Shown here: positions 47,164-55,439 of the stretch, in pieces
Position numbering within the stretch: position 1 is the stretch's first letter
Layout of the letters: every line of letters starts with the position of its first letter
Assembly: GCF_030209435.1 (NCBI RefSeq)
Contig: NZ_JARVRX010000002.1
Coordinates: forward strand, 278,269 to 342,268
Origin: Mycolicibacterium sp. lyk4-40-TYG-92
GTDB lineage: Bacteria; Actinomycetota; Actinomycetes; Mycobacteriales; Mycobacteriaceae
Reading direction: 5' to 3'
DNA: 64,000 nucleotides
Made by a program: the position numbers and the translations under genes
Notes under the pieces: model-generated
What the model was told of the DNA's origin: nothing
Databases searched by the model: none
Seen by the model: only the letters and a program-made list of their open reading frames with translations

Positions 47164-48314
47164 GCCGCCTGCGTTCCGCCGGGGGAGGCGTCCTGGTAGC
47201 CCTGGCACTGCTGGCCTCGGCCGGCTGCTCGGGGTGGCGCGGCGCGAACAGCCTGCCGCTGCCCGGCACCGAGGGCGGGGGACCCGGCGCATTCGAAATC
47301 CAGGCCCAGATGCCGGACGTCACCAACCTGCAAGAGAATTCGCGGGTGCGGGTCTCCGACGTCACCGTCGGCACGGTCACCAAGATCGAGCGACAAGGCT
47401 GGCACGCGCTGGTCACCATGCGGCTCAACGGTGACGTGGACGCACCCGCCAACTCCACGGTCAAACTCGGCCTGACGAGCCTGCTCGGCACGCTGCACAT
47501 CGAGCTCGGACCACCCAAAGACGGCCGCCCGCAAGGCAAACTGCACCAGGGCTCGGTCATTCCGCTGGGCAACAGCGGCAGTTTCCCGTCGGTCGAGCAG
47601 ACGCTGTCGGCGGTGTCGATGGTGCTCAACGGCGGCGGCATCGGCAACGTCCAGGACATCACCGAGGCTTTCAGCACAGCGTTCCACGGACGCGCCGAGG
47701 ACCTCCGCAGCCTCATCAAACAGCTCGACATCTTCACCGCGAACGTCAAAGACCAGACCCCGGACATCATCGCGGCGTCGGAGAGCCTGAACCACGTCGT
47801 CGGCAAGCTGGCCGCGAGCCAGCCTGTCCTGGACAAGGCCATCGACACCATCCCCGAAGCGCTGGCCGTGGTCAACGGCGAGCGCGAGAACCTGGTCACG
47901 GCCGCCGACAAACTCAGCAAGTTCGCGGCCCTGGCCACCGACACCGTGAACCGGTCAAAAGAGAACGTGGTCAAGGAATTACGTGCCCTGGGACCGACCC
48001 TCGAGCAGCTCGCCAACGCCGGGCCGGCGATGACCCGGGCACTGAGCTTCATCGCCACCATTCCTTTTCCGAACGAAACCCTCGAAAAGTATGAGCGCGG
48101 CGATTACGCCAACCTCACCGCGGTGGTCGACCTCACACTAAGTCGGATCGATGCCGGTCTCTTCACCGGGACCCGCTGGGAGTGCGACCTGACCGAACTC
48201 GAACTGCAGTGGGGACGCACCATCGGTCAATTCCCCAGCCCGTGCACCGCGGGCGGGCCGAACAACCCGGGCAATCCACTGACCATTCCGTACCGCTGGG
48301 ATCAGGGGCCGTAA
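47160..48314 (+). CDS. mceE: MCE family lipoprotein MceE
   Basis: The 384-aa subunit carries a lipoprotein signal with lipobox LASAGC (Cys at about residue 23), as expected for the Mce lipoprotein (LprK/L/M/N type). The MCE domain is ADVTNLQENSRVRVSDVTVGTV-like (about 50-125). The lipid anchor would hold it in the outer face of the cytoplasmic membrane. mceF starts immediately after its stop. Confidence 0.93.
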   Translation: MSRLRSAGGGVLVALALLASAGCSGWRGANSLPLPGTEGGGPGAFEIQAQMPDVTNLQENSRVRVSDVTVGTVTKIERQGWHALVTMRLNGDVDAPANSTVKLGLTSLLGTLHIELGPPKDGRPQGKLHQGSVIPLGNSGSFPSVEQTLSAVSMVLNGGGIGNVQDITEAFSTAFHGRAEDLRSLIKQLDIFTANVKDQTPDIIAASESLNHVVGKLAASQPVLDKAIDTIPEALAVVNGERENLVTAADKLSKFAALATDTVNRSKENVVKELRALGPTLEQLANAGPAMTRALSFIATIPFPNETLEKYERGDYANLTAVVDLTLSRIDAGLFTGTRWECDLTELELQWGRTIGQFPSPCTAGGPNNPGNPLTIPYRWDQGP

Positions 48315-49766
48315 ATGCATCTCGACAGACGCGTGAGAATCCAGCTCGCCATCTTCGCCGTCATCGCGCTGACCGCCGTGACGATGATGAGCCTGATCTA
48401 TATGCAGTTGCCCGCCAAGCTCTTTGGCATCGGCCGCTACGTGGTGAAGATGGAGCTGCCCGAGACCGGCGGGCTCTACGCCACCGGCAACGTCACCTAC
48501 CGCGGCACCGTCGTCGGGCGGGTGCAGTCCGTCGGGCTGACACCGACCGGGGTCCAGGCCGAGCTGTCGCTCAACTCCGGCACCGACATCCCGTCCGACG
48601 TGCAGGCTGACGTGCACAGCCAGATGGCGATCGGTGAGCAGTTCGTGTCCCTGACACCGCGCAGCGCGAATTCTCGGCCGCTCAAAGACGGTGACGTCAT
48701 CCCGCTGGCGCACACGTCGGTACCGCCCGACATCAACACCGTCATCGACTCGCTGACTAAGGGCCTGCAGGCCGTGCCCAAGGACAACCTGAAGACGGTC
48801 ATCGACGAATCCGCCACCGCTGTGGGTGGTTTGGGGCCCGAGCTCTCACACATCGTCAAGGGCGGCAGCCAGCTGGCCATCGATGCGCGCGCGAACCTCG
48901 ACCCGCTGCTGAATCTCATCGATCAGGTCAAACCCGTGCTCGACTCGCAGAACAACACCTCGGGTGCCATCCAGGCGTGGGCGGCGAACTTGGCCACGGT
49001 CACCGGCGAGCTGCAGGCACAGGACAAGGCCGTGGGCACCCTGCTGGACAAGGGCGGTCCCGCGTTCGGGGAGATGGGGCAGTTGTTCAACCGGCTGCAG
49101 CCGACGTTGCCGATCCTGTTGCAGAACCTGGTGTCCATCAACAAGGTCGCGGTGACGTATCAACCGAACCTCGAGCAGCTGCTGGTGTTGCTGCCCCGCA
49201 CAACGGAATCGGCGCAAGGTATTGTGCTGGCCAACCGCGATACGAAGCAGGCCTACAAGGGCGGGTTCTTGAGCTTCAACCTGAACATCAACCTGCCGCC
49301 GCCCTGCACCACCGGGTACCTGCCGGCGCAGCAGATGCGTAACCCGGCGCTGGAGGACTACCCGGACGTCCCGTCCGGCGACGTGTACTGCCGCACCCCG
49401 CAGGACTCGATGTTCAATGTGCGCGGCGCCAAGAACTTGCCGTGCGAGACAGTGCCCGGCAAGCGCGCCGCCACCGTCAAGCAATGCGAGAGCAACGAGC
49501 CCTACGTGCCGCTCAACGACGGCTACAACTGGAAGGGCGATCCCAACGCCACCTGGACCGGGCAGGACGTGCCGCAACTGCGGCCAGGTGCGGCTCCGCC
49601 GGAGGGTGCGGCTAAACCGCCGCCGGTTGCAGTGGCCGAGTACGACCCGGCGAGCGGAACGTACATCGGCCCTGACGGAAAGACCTATACCCAAGCCGAT
49701 TTGGCGCACACGGCTCCAAAGGAGAAGACATGGCAAAGCATGATGACGCCGCAGCCGGAGAGCTGA
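48315..49766 (+). CDS. mceF: MCE family protein MceF
   Basis: The 483-aa subunit has an N-terminal anchor (IQLAIFAVIALTAVTMMSLIY), the MCE domain (LPETGGLYATGNVTYRGTVVGRVQSV) and a cysteine-containing C-terminal region (CTTGYLPAQQMRNP, CRTPQDS, NLPCETVPG), which is typical of MceF. The final part (YDPASGTYIGPDGKTYTQADLA) is also a family feature. It is the last MCE subunit and overlaps the next gene by 37 bp. Confidence 0.93.
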   Translation: MHLDRRVRIQLAIFAVIALTAVTMMSLIYMQLPAKLFGIGRYVVKMELPETGGLYATGNVTYRGTVVGRVQSVGLTPTGVQAELSLNSGTDIPSDVQADVHSQMAIGEQFVSLTPRSANSRPLKDGDVIPLAHTSVPPDINTVIDSLTKGLQAVPKDNLKTVIDESATAVGGLGPELSHIVKGGSQLAIDARANLDPLLNLIDQVKPVLDSQNNTSGAIQAWAANLATVTGELQAQDKAVGTLLDKGGPAFGEMGQLFNRLQPTLPILLQNLVSINKVAVTYQPNLEQLLVLLPRTTESAQGIVLANRDTKQAYKGGFLSFNLNINLPPPCTTGYLPAQQMRNPALEDYPDVPSGDVYCRTPQDSMFNVRGAKNLPCETVPGKRAATVKQCESNEPYVPLNDGYNWKGDPNATWTGQDVPQLRPGAAPPEGAAKPPPVAVAEYDPASGTYIGPDGKTYTQADLAHTAPKEKTWQSMMTPQPES

Positions 49767-50359
49767 CCGACGGCGGCGGGGTCGCCGTACTCGATCCCGA
49801 ACTCGACGACGTCGACGAGCTGGATGACGCCGACATCGAGAGTGGTGAGGAGCGGGTCGACGAGGCCGGGAAGCCGAAGCGGGTGCGCCGGGTCGCGGCG
49901 GTGGCCGGGCTGATCCTGGTGGTCGCGCTCAGCGCACTGGTCGGCTGGCTGGTGGTCCGGACGCACCGCGCGACCGGCGTCGACGAGCGGCAGAGCCAGA
50001 TCGTCCAGGCCGCCCGGCAGGGCGCGCTGAACCTGACCACCATCGACTGGCAGCGCGCCGACGCCGACGTACAGCGCATCCTCGACAGCGCGACCGGCGA
50101 GTTCTACGACGACTTCGCCAAGCGCTCAGCACCTTTCATCAAGGTCGTCAAGGAAGCGAAGTCGACGTCGACCGGGTCCATCACCGAGGCCGGGCTGGAA
50201 TCGGAGTCCGGTGACGCGGCGCAGGTGCTGGTCGCGGTGGCCGTCAAAACCTCCAATGTCGGGGCGCCCGAACAACAACCACGCGAGTGGCGGATGCGCA
50301 TCGCGGTGCAGAAAGTCGGTGATGTCATGAAGGTGTCGAACGTGGAGTTTGTACCGTGA
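49730..50359 (+). CDS. Mce-associated membrane protein
   Basis: The 209-aa protein has an acidic cytoplasmic N-terminus (ELDDVDELDDADIESGEERVDEA), one membrane segment (VAAVAGLILVVALSALVGWLVV, about 48-69) and an exterior NTF2-like domain. Such proteins follow mceF in mycobacterial mce operons (Rv1972-type here) and are thought to stabilise the complex. Start ATG 49730 has AAAGGAGAAG upstream. Confidence 0.88.
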   Translation: MAKHDDAAAGELTDGGGVAVLDPELDDVDELDDADIESGEERVDEAGKPKRVRRVAAVAGLILVVALSALVGWLVVRTHRATGVDERQSQIVQAARQGALNLTTIDWQRADADVQRILDSATGEFYDDFAKRSAPFIKVVKEAKSTSTGSITEAGLESESGDAAQVLVAVAVKTSNVGAPEQQPREWRMRIAVQKVGDVMKVSNVEFVP

Positions 50360-51006
50360 AACTGATCAAGTCCCGCGGCGAGAACAAGGCCGCTGAAAAG
50401 CCCATTGAAGCAATGCCTTCGGAGGGCGAGGTCGAGTACGACGTCGCCGCCGACGTGCCCGCACAGTCGATCGACGCGTCCGCAGAAATCACCGACGCGG
50501 TGCCTGAAACGCCGCTGCGTCGCGTCGCGTGGGCGAATGTGGCCGTCTACGGCCTGTTGCCTGCCCTCGTCCTGGCGCTCGGCGGGGCGACCGGCTACCT
50601 GCAGTGGAAAGACGTATCGCTCAGTCAGACCGACACAGCGAAAAAGGAATCCACGAAGGCCGCCACCGACGGCACCATCGCGCTGCTGTCCTACAAACCC
50701 GAGACGGTCGAAAAGGACCTGGAAGCCGCCAAGAAGTACATGACCGGCAACTTCCTGGACTCCTACACCTCGCTCACGCGCGACGTGGTGATTCCCGGGT
50801 CCAAGCAGAAGAAGATCTCGGCCGTCGCCACCGTGCCGGCGGCGGCCTGGACCAAGGCATCGCCGAACCATGCGGTGGTGATGTTGTTCGTGGATCAGAC
50901 GATGATCATCGGTGACAGCGCCCCGACCAGCACCGCGTCGAGCGTCCGCGTGACCCTCGATAAGGTCGACAACCGTTGGCTCATCTCGCAATTCGATCCG
51001 ATGTGA
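50356..51006 (+). CDS. Mce-associated membrane protein
   Basis: The 216-aa protein has a charged N-terminus, one membrane segment (ANVAVYGLLPALVLALGGATGYL) and an exterior region with the family feature LLSYKPETVEKDLEAAKKYMTGNFLDSYTSL. It is the second Mce-associated protein and corresponds in position to Rv1973. It begins with GTG and overlaps its neighbour by 4 bp. Confidence 0.88.
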   Translation: MKLIKSRGENKAAEKPIEAMPSEGEVEYDVAADVPAQSIDASAEITDAVPETPLRRVAWANVAVYGLLPALVLALGGATGYLQWKDVSLSQTDTAKKESTKAATDGTIALLSYKPETVEKDLEAAKKYMTGNFLDSYTSLTRDVVIPGSKQKKISAVATVPAAAWTKASPNHAVVMLFVDQTMIIGDSAPTSTASSVRVTLDKVDNRWLISQFDPM

Positions 51007-51011
51007 GCCCC

Positions 51012-51368
51012 ATGACCAGACGGTGGACTTGCACGTTGCTCGCCGCGGCGGTGCTGCCGGTGCTGTCGGCACCCACTGCCCACGCCGATGCGACGGCGTA
51101 TCTGATCGGCGTGACCGTACGGCCCGGCTACAACTTTCCCAACGCCGATGCGGCGCTGGGCTATGGCTACGGCATCTGCGACAAGGTGGCGGCCGGTCAG
51201 CCCTTCGCTCAGGTGATGGGCGACGTACGCGGCGATTTCGGCACCGACGATGACTACCAGGCGTCCTACCTCGTCTCGCAGGCCGTCAACGAACTGTGCC
51301 CCGCGCAGATCTGGCAGCTGCGCCGCTCGGCCGCGCACTACCAATCACCGCCCGGCGTTCACCCCTGA
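51012..51368 (+). CDS. DUF732-domain secreted protein
   Basis: The 118-aa protein has a signal peptide (LLAAAVLPVLSAPTAHADA) and a DUF732-like domain with two Cys (GYGYGICDKVAAGQPFAQVM and VNELCPAQI), probably a disulfide. It stands where Rv1974 stands in the M. tuberculosis mce3 operon. ATG 51012 is used, 5 bp after the previous stop. Its function is unknown. Confidence 0.82.
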   Translation: MTRRWTCTLLAAAVLPVLSAPTAHADATAYLIGVTVRPGYNFPNADAALGYGYGICDKVAAGQPFAQVMGDVRGDFGTDDDYQASYLVSQAVNELCPAQIWQLRRSAAHYQSPPGVHP

Positions 51369-51396
51369 AAGCACTTCTGAACCAAAGGAATCCACC

Positions 51397-52059
51397 ATGA
51401 GATGCCGTCCGCTGGTGCTGTCCGCGTTGGCCGTCGTGCCCGTCGGCGCTGTGCTCTGCACGCCGTTCGCACACGCTGACAACGGCAACACCCTCATTCC
51501 GAACAACAAGCGGCTCAACGACTCCGTGGTATCCAACGTCTACACCGTGCAGCATCAGGCGGGGTGTACCAACGACATTGCCGTCAATCCCCAGCTGCAG
51601 GAGGCCGCCGCGCGGCAGGCCAGGGACATGATGGCCAACCGGAATCTGGACGGCGACATCGGATCTGACGGCTCGACGCCGCAGACCCGGGCCGCGGACG
51701 CCGGCTACCGCGGTGGTCCGGTGGCGCAGACGGTGGCCACCAACCCGGCGCTGGCGATCAGCGGCGTCGAGCTGATCAACCAGTGGTACTACGACCCCGT
51801 CATCAAACAGATCATGGCCAACTGCGCCAACAACCAGATGGGCGTGTGGTCCGAGAACAGCCTGGACCGTACCGTCGTCGTCGCCGTCTACGGCCAGCTG
51901 CCCGAACCGCCGCACCGCGACGACAAAGAGGGCGGCTACAACAACGGGTTCGACCCCAGTCCCGACTACGACGGCAGCGACGAGGTCGAGCACTTTTTCA
52001 ACTGGTTCCCGTGGATCCTCCGCGGCGTCCACCCGCCACCGGCCTATCCGGCCAACTAG
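51397..52059 (+). CDS. CAP-domain (SCP/PR1-like) secreted protein
   Basis: The 220-aa secreted protein has a signal peptide (LVLSALAVVPVGAVLCTPFAHAD) followed by a CAP-like domain (QLQEAAARQARDMMANRNLDGDIGSDGSTPQTRAADAGY, then ELINQWYYDPVIKQIM). It matches Rv1975 in place and size (about 221 aa), which identifies this mce operon as mce3-like. CAP proteins often bind lipids; a role in handing substrate to the importer is possible. ATG 51397 has AAAGGA upstream. Confidence 0.85.
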   Translation: MRCRPLVLSALAVVPVGAVLCTPFAHADNGNTLIPNNKRLNDSVVSNVYTVQHQAGCTNDIAVNPQLQEAAARQARDMMANRNLDGDIGSDGSTPQTRAADAGYRGGPVAQTVATNPALAISGVELINQWYYDPVIKQIMANCANNQMGVWSENSLDRTVVVAVYGQLPEPPHRDDKEGGYNNGFDPSPDYDGSDEVEHFFNWFPWILRGVHPPPAYPAN

Positions 52060-52091
52060 CCTCGCGCTCGGTTCGCAACGCGCTGAAGACT

Positions 52092-52436
52092 TCAGTTGCG
52101 CACGTGCAACTTCTCGCCGTGCGGGCCGGAGACGGCAATGGGCTCGACGGGGCCGTCGGCGGTGCCGAACCAGCGTGGTGCCCAGGTCGAGAACTCCACG
52201 GCCTCACCGGGTTTGATGGTGAAGTCGTGGTCGTCGAGGAGCAGCCGGAGATTTCTCGACAGTGTGTAGAGCCACTCCTGGCCGTCATGCACAGGAAGGA
52301 AACCTTCATGGTGGCGCGACAGATGACTTAGGTGGTAGTCCAGATCGAGCGCGTTGTCATCGAGAACCTCCCAATGTGAAGGGAACGGTGCATCACGTAG
52401 TTGAAGGGCGCTGCGAGAGTTTTGGATACGCGCCAC
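52092..52436 (-). pseudogene. Truncated XRE/cupin-type regulator (cupin part only)
   Basis: The frame encodes 114 aa. The last 70 (VHDGQEWLYTLSRNLRLLLDDHDFTIKPGEAVEFSTWAPRWFG) match the C-terminal cupin domain of mycobacterial HTH-XRE regulators of about 200 aa. The N-terminal helix-turn-helix is missing and the region further upstream (52437 onward) has no coding sequence for it. Usual metal-type histidines are mostly absent. I read it as a remnant; a free-standing small cupin is the alternative. Confidence 0.5.
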
Positions 52437-52664
52437 TGTTCGACGAAATCCATGATGAAGGTGTCGGACGCATTTGGTGGCGGACCGCAGATGCCCAGTC
52501 GCGCTGCTTTAATGCAGATTCAGGGGGACCTTCTCGGCAACACGGTCGGTGACATCGATCATGGTCAACGTAGCGAAATTTTCGCAAAAGACAGTTATTT
52601 GCGCGGACCTTTCAGTTCGGCGCGGCTGCCGGCACTCTCATTGAATTTTGGTTAAATCCTGGTC

Positions 52665-52694
52665 TTGACGCTGTGACATAACTAGGATTATGTT
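52665..52694 (+). promoter_or_regulatory. Promoter TTGACG-N18-TATGTT of the second catabolic operon
   Basis: The -35 box is 52665-52670 and the -10 box 52689-52694. The operator (52675-52694) covers the spacer and the whole -10 box, a classical repression layout. Confidence 0.6.
52675..52694 (+). promoter_or_regulatory. Operator GACATAA-N6-TTATGTT
   Basis: The arms differ from the perfect copy at 33129 by one base; the spacer is CTAGGA. It lies 138 bp before the ALDH start. Confidence 0.68.
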
Positions 52695-52831
52695 TTAGGG
52701 GCACCGCGAAGGTGGAGAAATGCGGCGTCGATCGCGCAGCAGTGATTCTGGCCGTTCGGAATGGTTCCGCCCAGGTGACGAGTTTCTACGACCTTTCAGC
52801 GCAAGATGATCCGACGTAGGTGGTGAAGCGA

Positions 52832-54217
52832 ATGGCGAGTCCAATAGCGCGTGGGCGGGAGAATGCTCTAATCGGGGAGCTGCGGACGGTGTTCGCGACA
52901 GGTCGCACCCGCGACCTGGCGTGGCGAATCGCGCAACTGCGTGGCATTGAGCGGCTGTGCGACGAGCGAGAACGAGAGATTGCCGAGGCGTTAGCGAAGG
53001 ACCTGGGCCGCTCCGCGTTTGAAGCGTGGATTGCCGACGTCGCCTCTACCAAAGCGGAGGCACAGTACGCCCGTAAGCATGTCCGCAAGTGGATGCGCCG
53101 CCAGCGCGTGGGATTGCCCTTGAGCCAACGGCCGGCTCGGGCATGGGTGCAATACGACCCGCTCGGTGTGGTGCTACTGATCGGCCCGTGGAACTACCCG
53201 TTCTACTTGAGTCTTGGGCCGCTCGTTGCCGCGGTCGCCGCCGGTAACTGCGCGGTGGTCAAGCCGTCGGAGCTGGCGCCGGCAACATCGGCACTGCTGG
53301 CGCGATTGTTGCCGCAGTACCTGGACCCGGAAGCGATTCAGGTTGTCGAAGGTGACGGGGTCACGACCCAGGCGCTGCTCGCCCAGGGCTTCGATCACGC
53401 GCTGTTCACCGGTGGCACCGAAGTCGGAAAGAAGATCATGGCGGGCGCGGCGCCAACGTTGACACCAGTCACCCTTGAGCTCGGCGGAAAGAGCCCTGTC
53501 GTCGTCGCTGCCGACGCCGATATCGACGTTGCCGCCCGCCGGATCGTCTGGGTCAAACTCATCAATTCGGGTCAGACCTGCATTGCCCCAGATTATGTCG
53601 TGGCGGAACAGTCAATCGCTGACGAACTGGTGGGGAAGATCGTCGAAAATCTCAACCTCTTTCGGGCGCGGGAGCAGATCAAGTCGCAGCCAATCGTCAA
53701 TAGCCGACAATTCGAGCGGTTGGCCGGGCTCGTCAGCTCTACCACCGGTTCGGTGGTGGCCGGAGGTGGAGTTGACCAGGCGACGTTGCGCATGGAGCCC
53801 ACCGTGATCCTCAACCCAGCGGCGGACGATGCCGTCATGGCGGAAGAAATCTTCGGCCCCATCCTGCCGGTGGTTACGGTCGCCTCGCTCGATGCCGCGA
53901 TCGGGTACATCAATGCCAAACCGAAACCGTTGGCGCTGTATCTGTTCACCGAATCGCCAGAGCTGGCGCGGTCAATTATCGATGCCGTCCCGTCCGGGGG
54001 CGCGGTGGTCAACCACGTCGCGATGCACTGCCTGGTCGCGCAGCTGCCCTTCGGTGGGGTGAGCGCGAGCGGTATGGGTGCCTATCACGGCCGGTGGGGG
54101 TTCGAAGCGATGAGTCATCGTCGAGCGGTGCTCGCCAAGCGCAGCAATCCGGACCCGAAGATGTTCTATCCGCCGTACTCCCGGCTGGCCGTCAAGCTCA
54201 TGCGAAAGATCCTCTGA
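52832..54217 (+). CDS. Aldehyde dehydrogenase (class 3-like), paralogue of 30344-31750
   Basis: The 461-aa ALDH has GPWNYP, FTGGTEVG, LELGGKSPVVVAADAD and the catalytic Cys in NSGQTCIAPDY. It is clearly more similar to the ALDH at 30344-31750 than expected for two random ALDHs, up to the C-terminal SGMGAYHGRWGFEAMSHRRAVL. ATG 52832 with AGGTGG 8-14 bp upstream is preferred over GTG 52820. It is the first gene of an operon of six; its stop overlaps the next start (TGATG). Confidence 0.95.
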   Translation: MASPIARGRENALIGELRTVFATGRTRDLAWRIAQLRGIERLCDEREREIAEALAKDLGRSAFEAWIADVASTKAEAQYARKHVRKWMRRQRVGLPLSQRPARAWVQYDPLGVVLLIGPWNYPFYLSLGPLVAAVAAGNCAVVKPSELAPATSALLARLLPQYLDPEAIQVVEGDGVTTQALLAQGFDHALFTGGTEVGKKIMAGAAPTLTPVTLELGGKSPVVVAADADIDVAARRIVWVKLINSGQTCIAPDYVVAEQSIADELVGKIVENLNLFRAREQIKSQPIVNSRQFERLAGLVSSTTGSVVAGGGVDQATLRMEPTVILNPAADDAVMAEEIFGPILPVVTVASLDAAIGYINAKPKPLALYLFTESPELARSIIDAVPSGGAVVNHVAMHCLVAQLPFGGVSASGMGAYHGRWGFEAMSHRRAVLAKRSNPDPKMFYPPYSRLAVKLMRKIL

Positions 54218-54438
54218 TGCAACGTCTTCCGGGTCTAATCCCCCAGTTCTTCGCCGCGTACCACATTTTCAGGTCGCATTTCAGCGGGGTGGCGTTCGTC
54301 CCTGCCGAGGTCGACCTGGACGATCACATCTTCGGTGACGCAGGCCCTCCTCTGGATGTCTCGGAGCTGCTGGCGGATTTCTGGCAGGAACGGGACGAAC
54401 TGGCAGCCGTGGTCAACAGAGAAAGGAGGCCGGACTGA
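54217..54438 (+). CDS. Small conserved-looking protein of unknown function between ALDH and Rieske reductase
   Basis: The 73-aa ORF starts at ATG 54217 overlapping the ALDH stop, and its stop overlaps the reductase start, so it lies tightly in the operon and is almost certainly translated. The sequence is rich in aromatic and acidic residues (QFFAAYHIFRSHFSG, then DLDDHIFG and LLADFWQERDEL) with no cysteines, membrane segment or known domain. It may be an accessory subunit of the oxygenase; that is inference. Confidence 0.72.
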   Translation: MQRLPGLIPQFFAAYHIFRSHFSGVAFVPAEVDLDDHIFGDAGPPLDVSELLADFWQERDELAAVVNRERRPD

Positions 54439-55439
54439 TGTCTCTACCCGAAGTGGTGACGACGCCGGCGACAACGGTGCACGAATTCACCACCGAATTG
54501 GTGGTGCAACGGCGTGAGATGGCTGCCGAGGGCGTCGTCACCTTGGAGCTGACTGATCCCGGCGGCGGGGAGCTGCCGTCGTGGGAGCCGGGTGCCCATA
54601 TCGACCTGCTGCTCGATGAGGGACTGGTTCGGCAGTACTCGTTGTGTGGCGAAACCCGTAATGCAGGCGTGTGGCAGGTAGGAGTGTTGCTCGACCCGAA
54701 TACCCGTGGCGGTTCGCGACACGTCCACCAGCATCTTCACGAGGGCAGTCGGATTAGAGTTCGAGGCCCCCGCAACCACTTTCCGCTCGTCGACTCACCA
54801 AAATACCTCTTCATCGCTGGCGGCATCGGTATCACGCCGATGAAGGCCATGGCCGAGAGTGCCGATCGTGCAGGCATCGAATGGACCTTGCTCTATCTGG
54901 GCCGCAGTCGCGCGACCATGGCGTTCCAGCGGGAATTGTCGGACACCTTCGGCGACCGCGTCACAGTCTGGTCAGACGAGGAGCGCGGGGGATTCTTCGA
55001 CCTGGCCGCGGCCTTGGCGGAGCCGGCCGAAGACACGCTGATCTACAGCTGCGGGCCGGAACCGTTGCTCGCCGCGATCGAAAAGAACTGTGTCCATTGG
55101 CCGGTGGGCAGCCTGCACGTGGAACGGTTCGCGGCCAGGGCGCCGTCGGCAGAGACTCTGGCAGCAGCGCTCGACAGTTACCAGGTGGTGTGTCAGCGCT
55201 CGGGCATTACCGTCGAAGTGTCGGACGGCGTGCCGATGTTGGACGCACTGGAGGACGCGGGTATAGCGATCATGTCCTCATGCGGTGAAGGTGTCTGTGG
55301 CACCTGCCGCGCCACCGTGCTGGAAGGTGCGCCGGATCATCGCGACTCGCTGCTCACCGAGGCTGAGCGCGCCTCCGGAAACATCATCTTGCCTTGTGTA
55401 TCGCATTCCCGCTCAGAGAAGTTGGTGCTGGACCTATGA
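54438..55439 (+). CDS. Oxygenase reductase, PDR/VanB type (flavin + C-terminal [2Fe-2S])
   Basis: The 333-aa protein passes electrons from NAD(P)H to the Rieske oxygenase next to it. The flavin region has RQYSL, the nucleotide domain GGIGITPMKAMAE and YSCGPEPLL, and the plant-type ferredoxin domain CGEGVCGTCR with a later Cys (ILPCVSHS) at about residues 281-320. It has the domain order of phthalate dioxygenase reductase. AAAGGAGG lies upstream, and it overlaps the oxygenase gene by 4 bp. Confidence 0.95.
   Translation: MSLPEVVTTPATTVHEFTTELVVQRREMAAEGVVTLELTDPGGGELPSWEPGAHIDLLLDEGLVRQYSLCGETRNAGVWQVGVLLDPNTRGGSRHVHQHLHEGSRIRVRGPRNHFPLVDSPKYLFIAGGIGITPMKAMAESADRAGIEWTLLYLGRSRATMAFQRELSDTFGDRVTVWSDEERGGFFDLAAALAEPAEDTLIYSCGPEPLLAAIEKNCVHWPVGSLHVERFAARAPSAETLAAALDSYQVVCQRSGITVEVSDGVPMLDALEDAGIAIMSSCGEGVCGTCRATVLEGAPDHRDSLLTEAERASGNIILPCVSHSRSEKLVLDL

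Larger units (their letters stand above)
52437..52831. other. 395-bp control region of the ALDH-Rieske-P450 operon
   Basis: No gene is seen. AT-rich parts occur near 52571-52700. It contains the promoter and operator at 52665-52694. The 130 bp between operator and start codon have no obvious structure. Confidence 0.5.
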
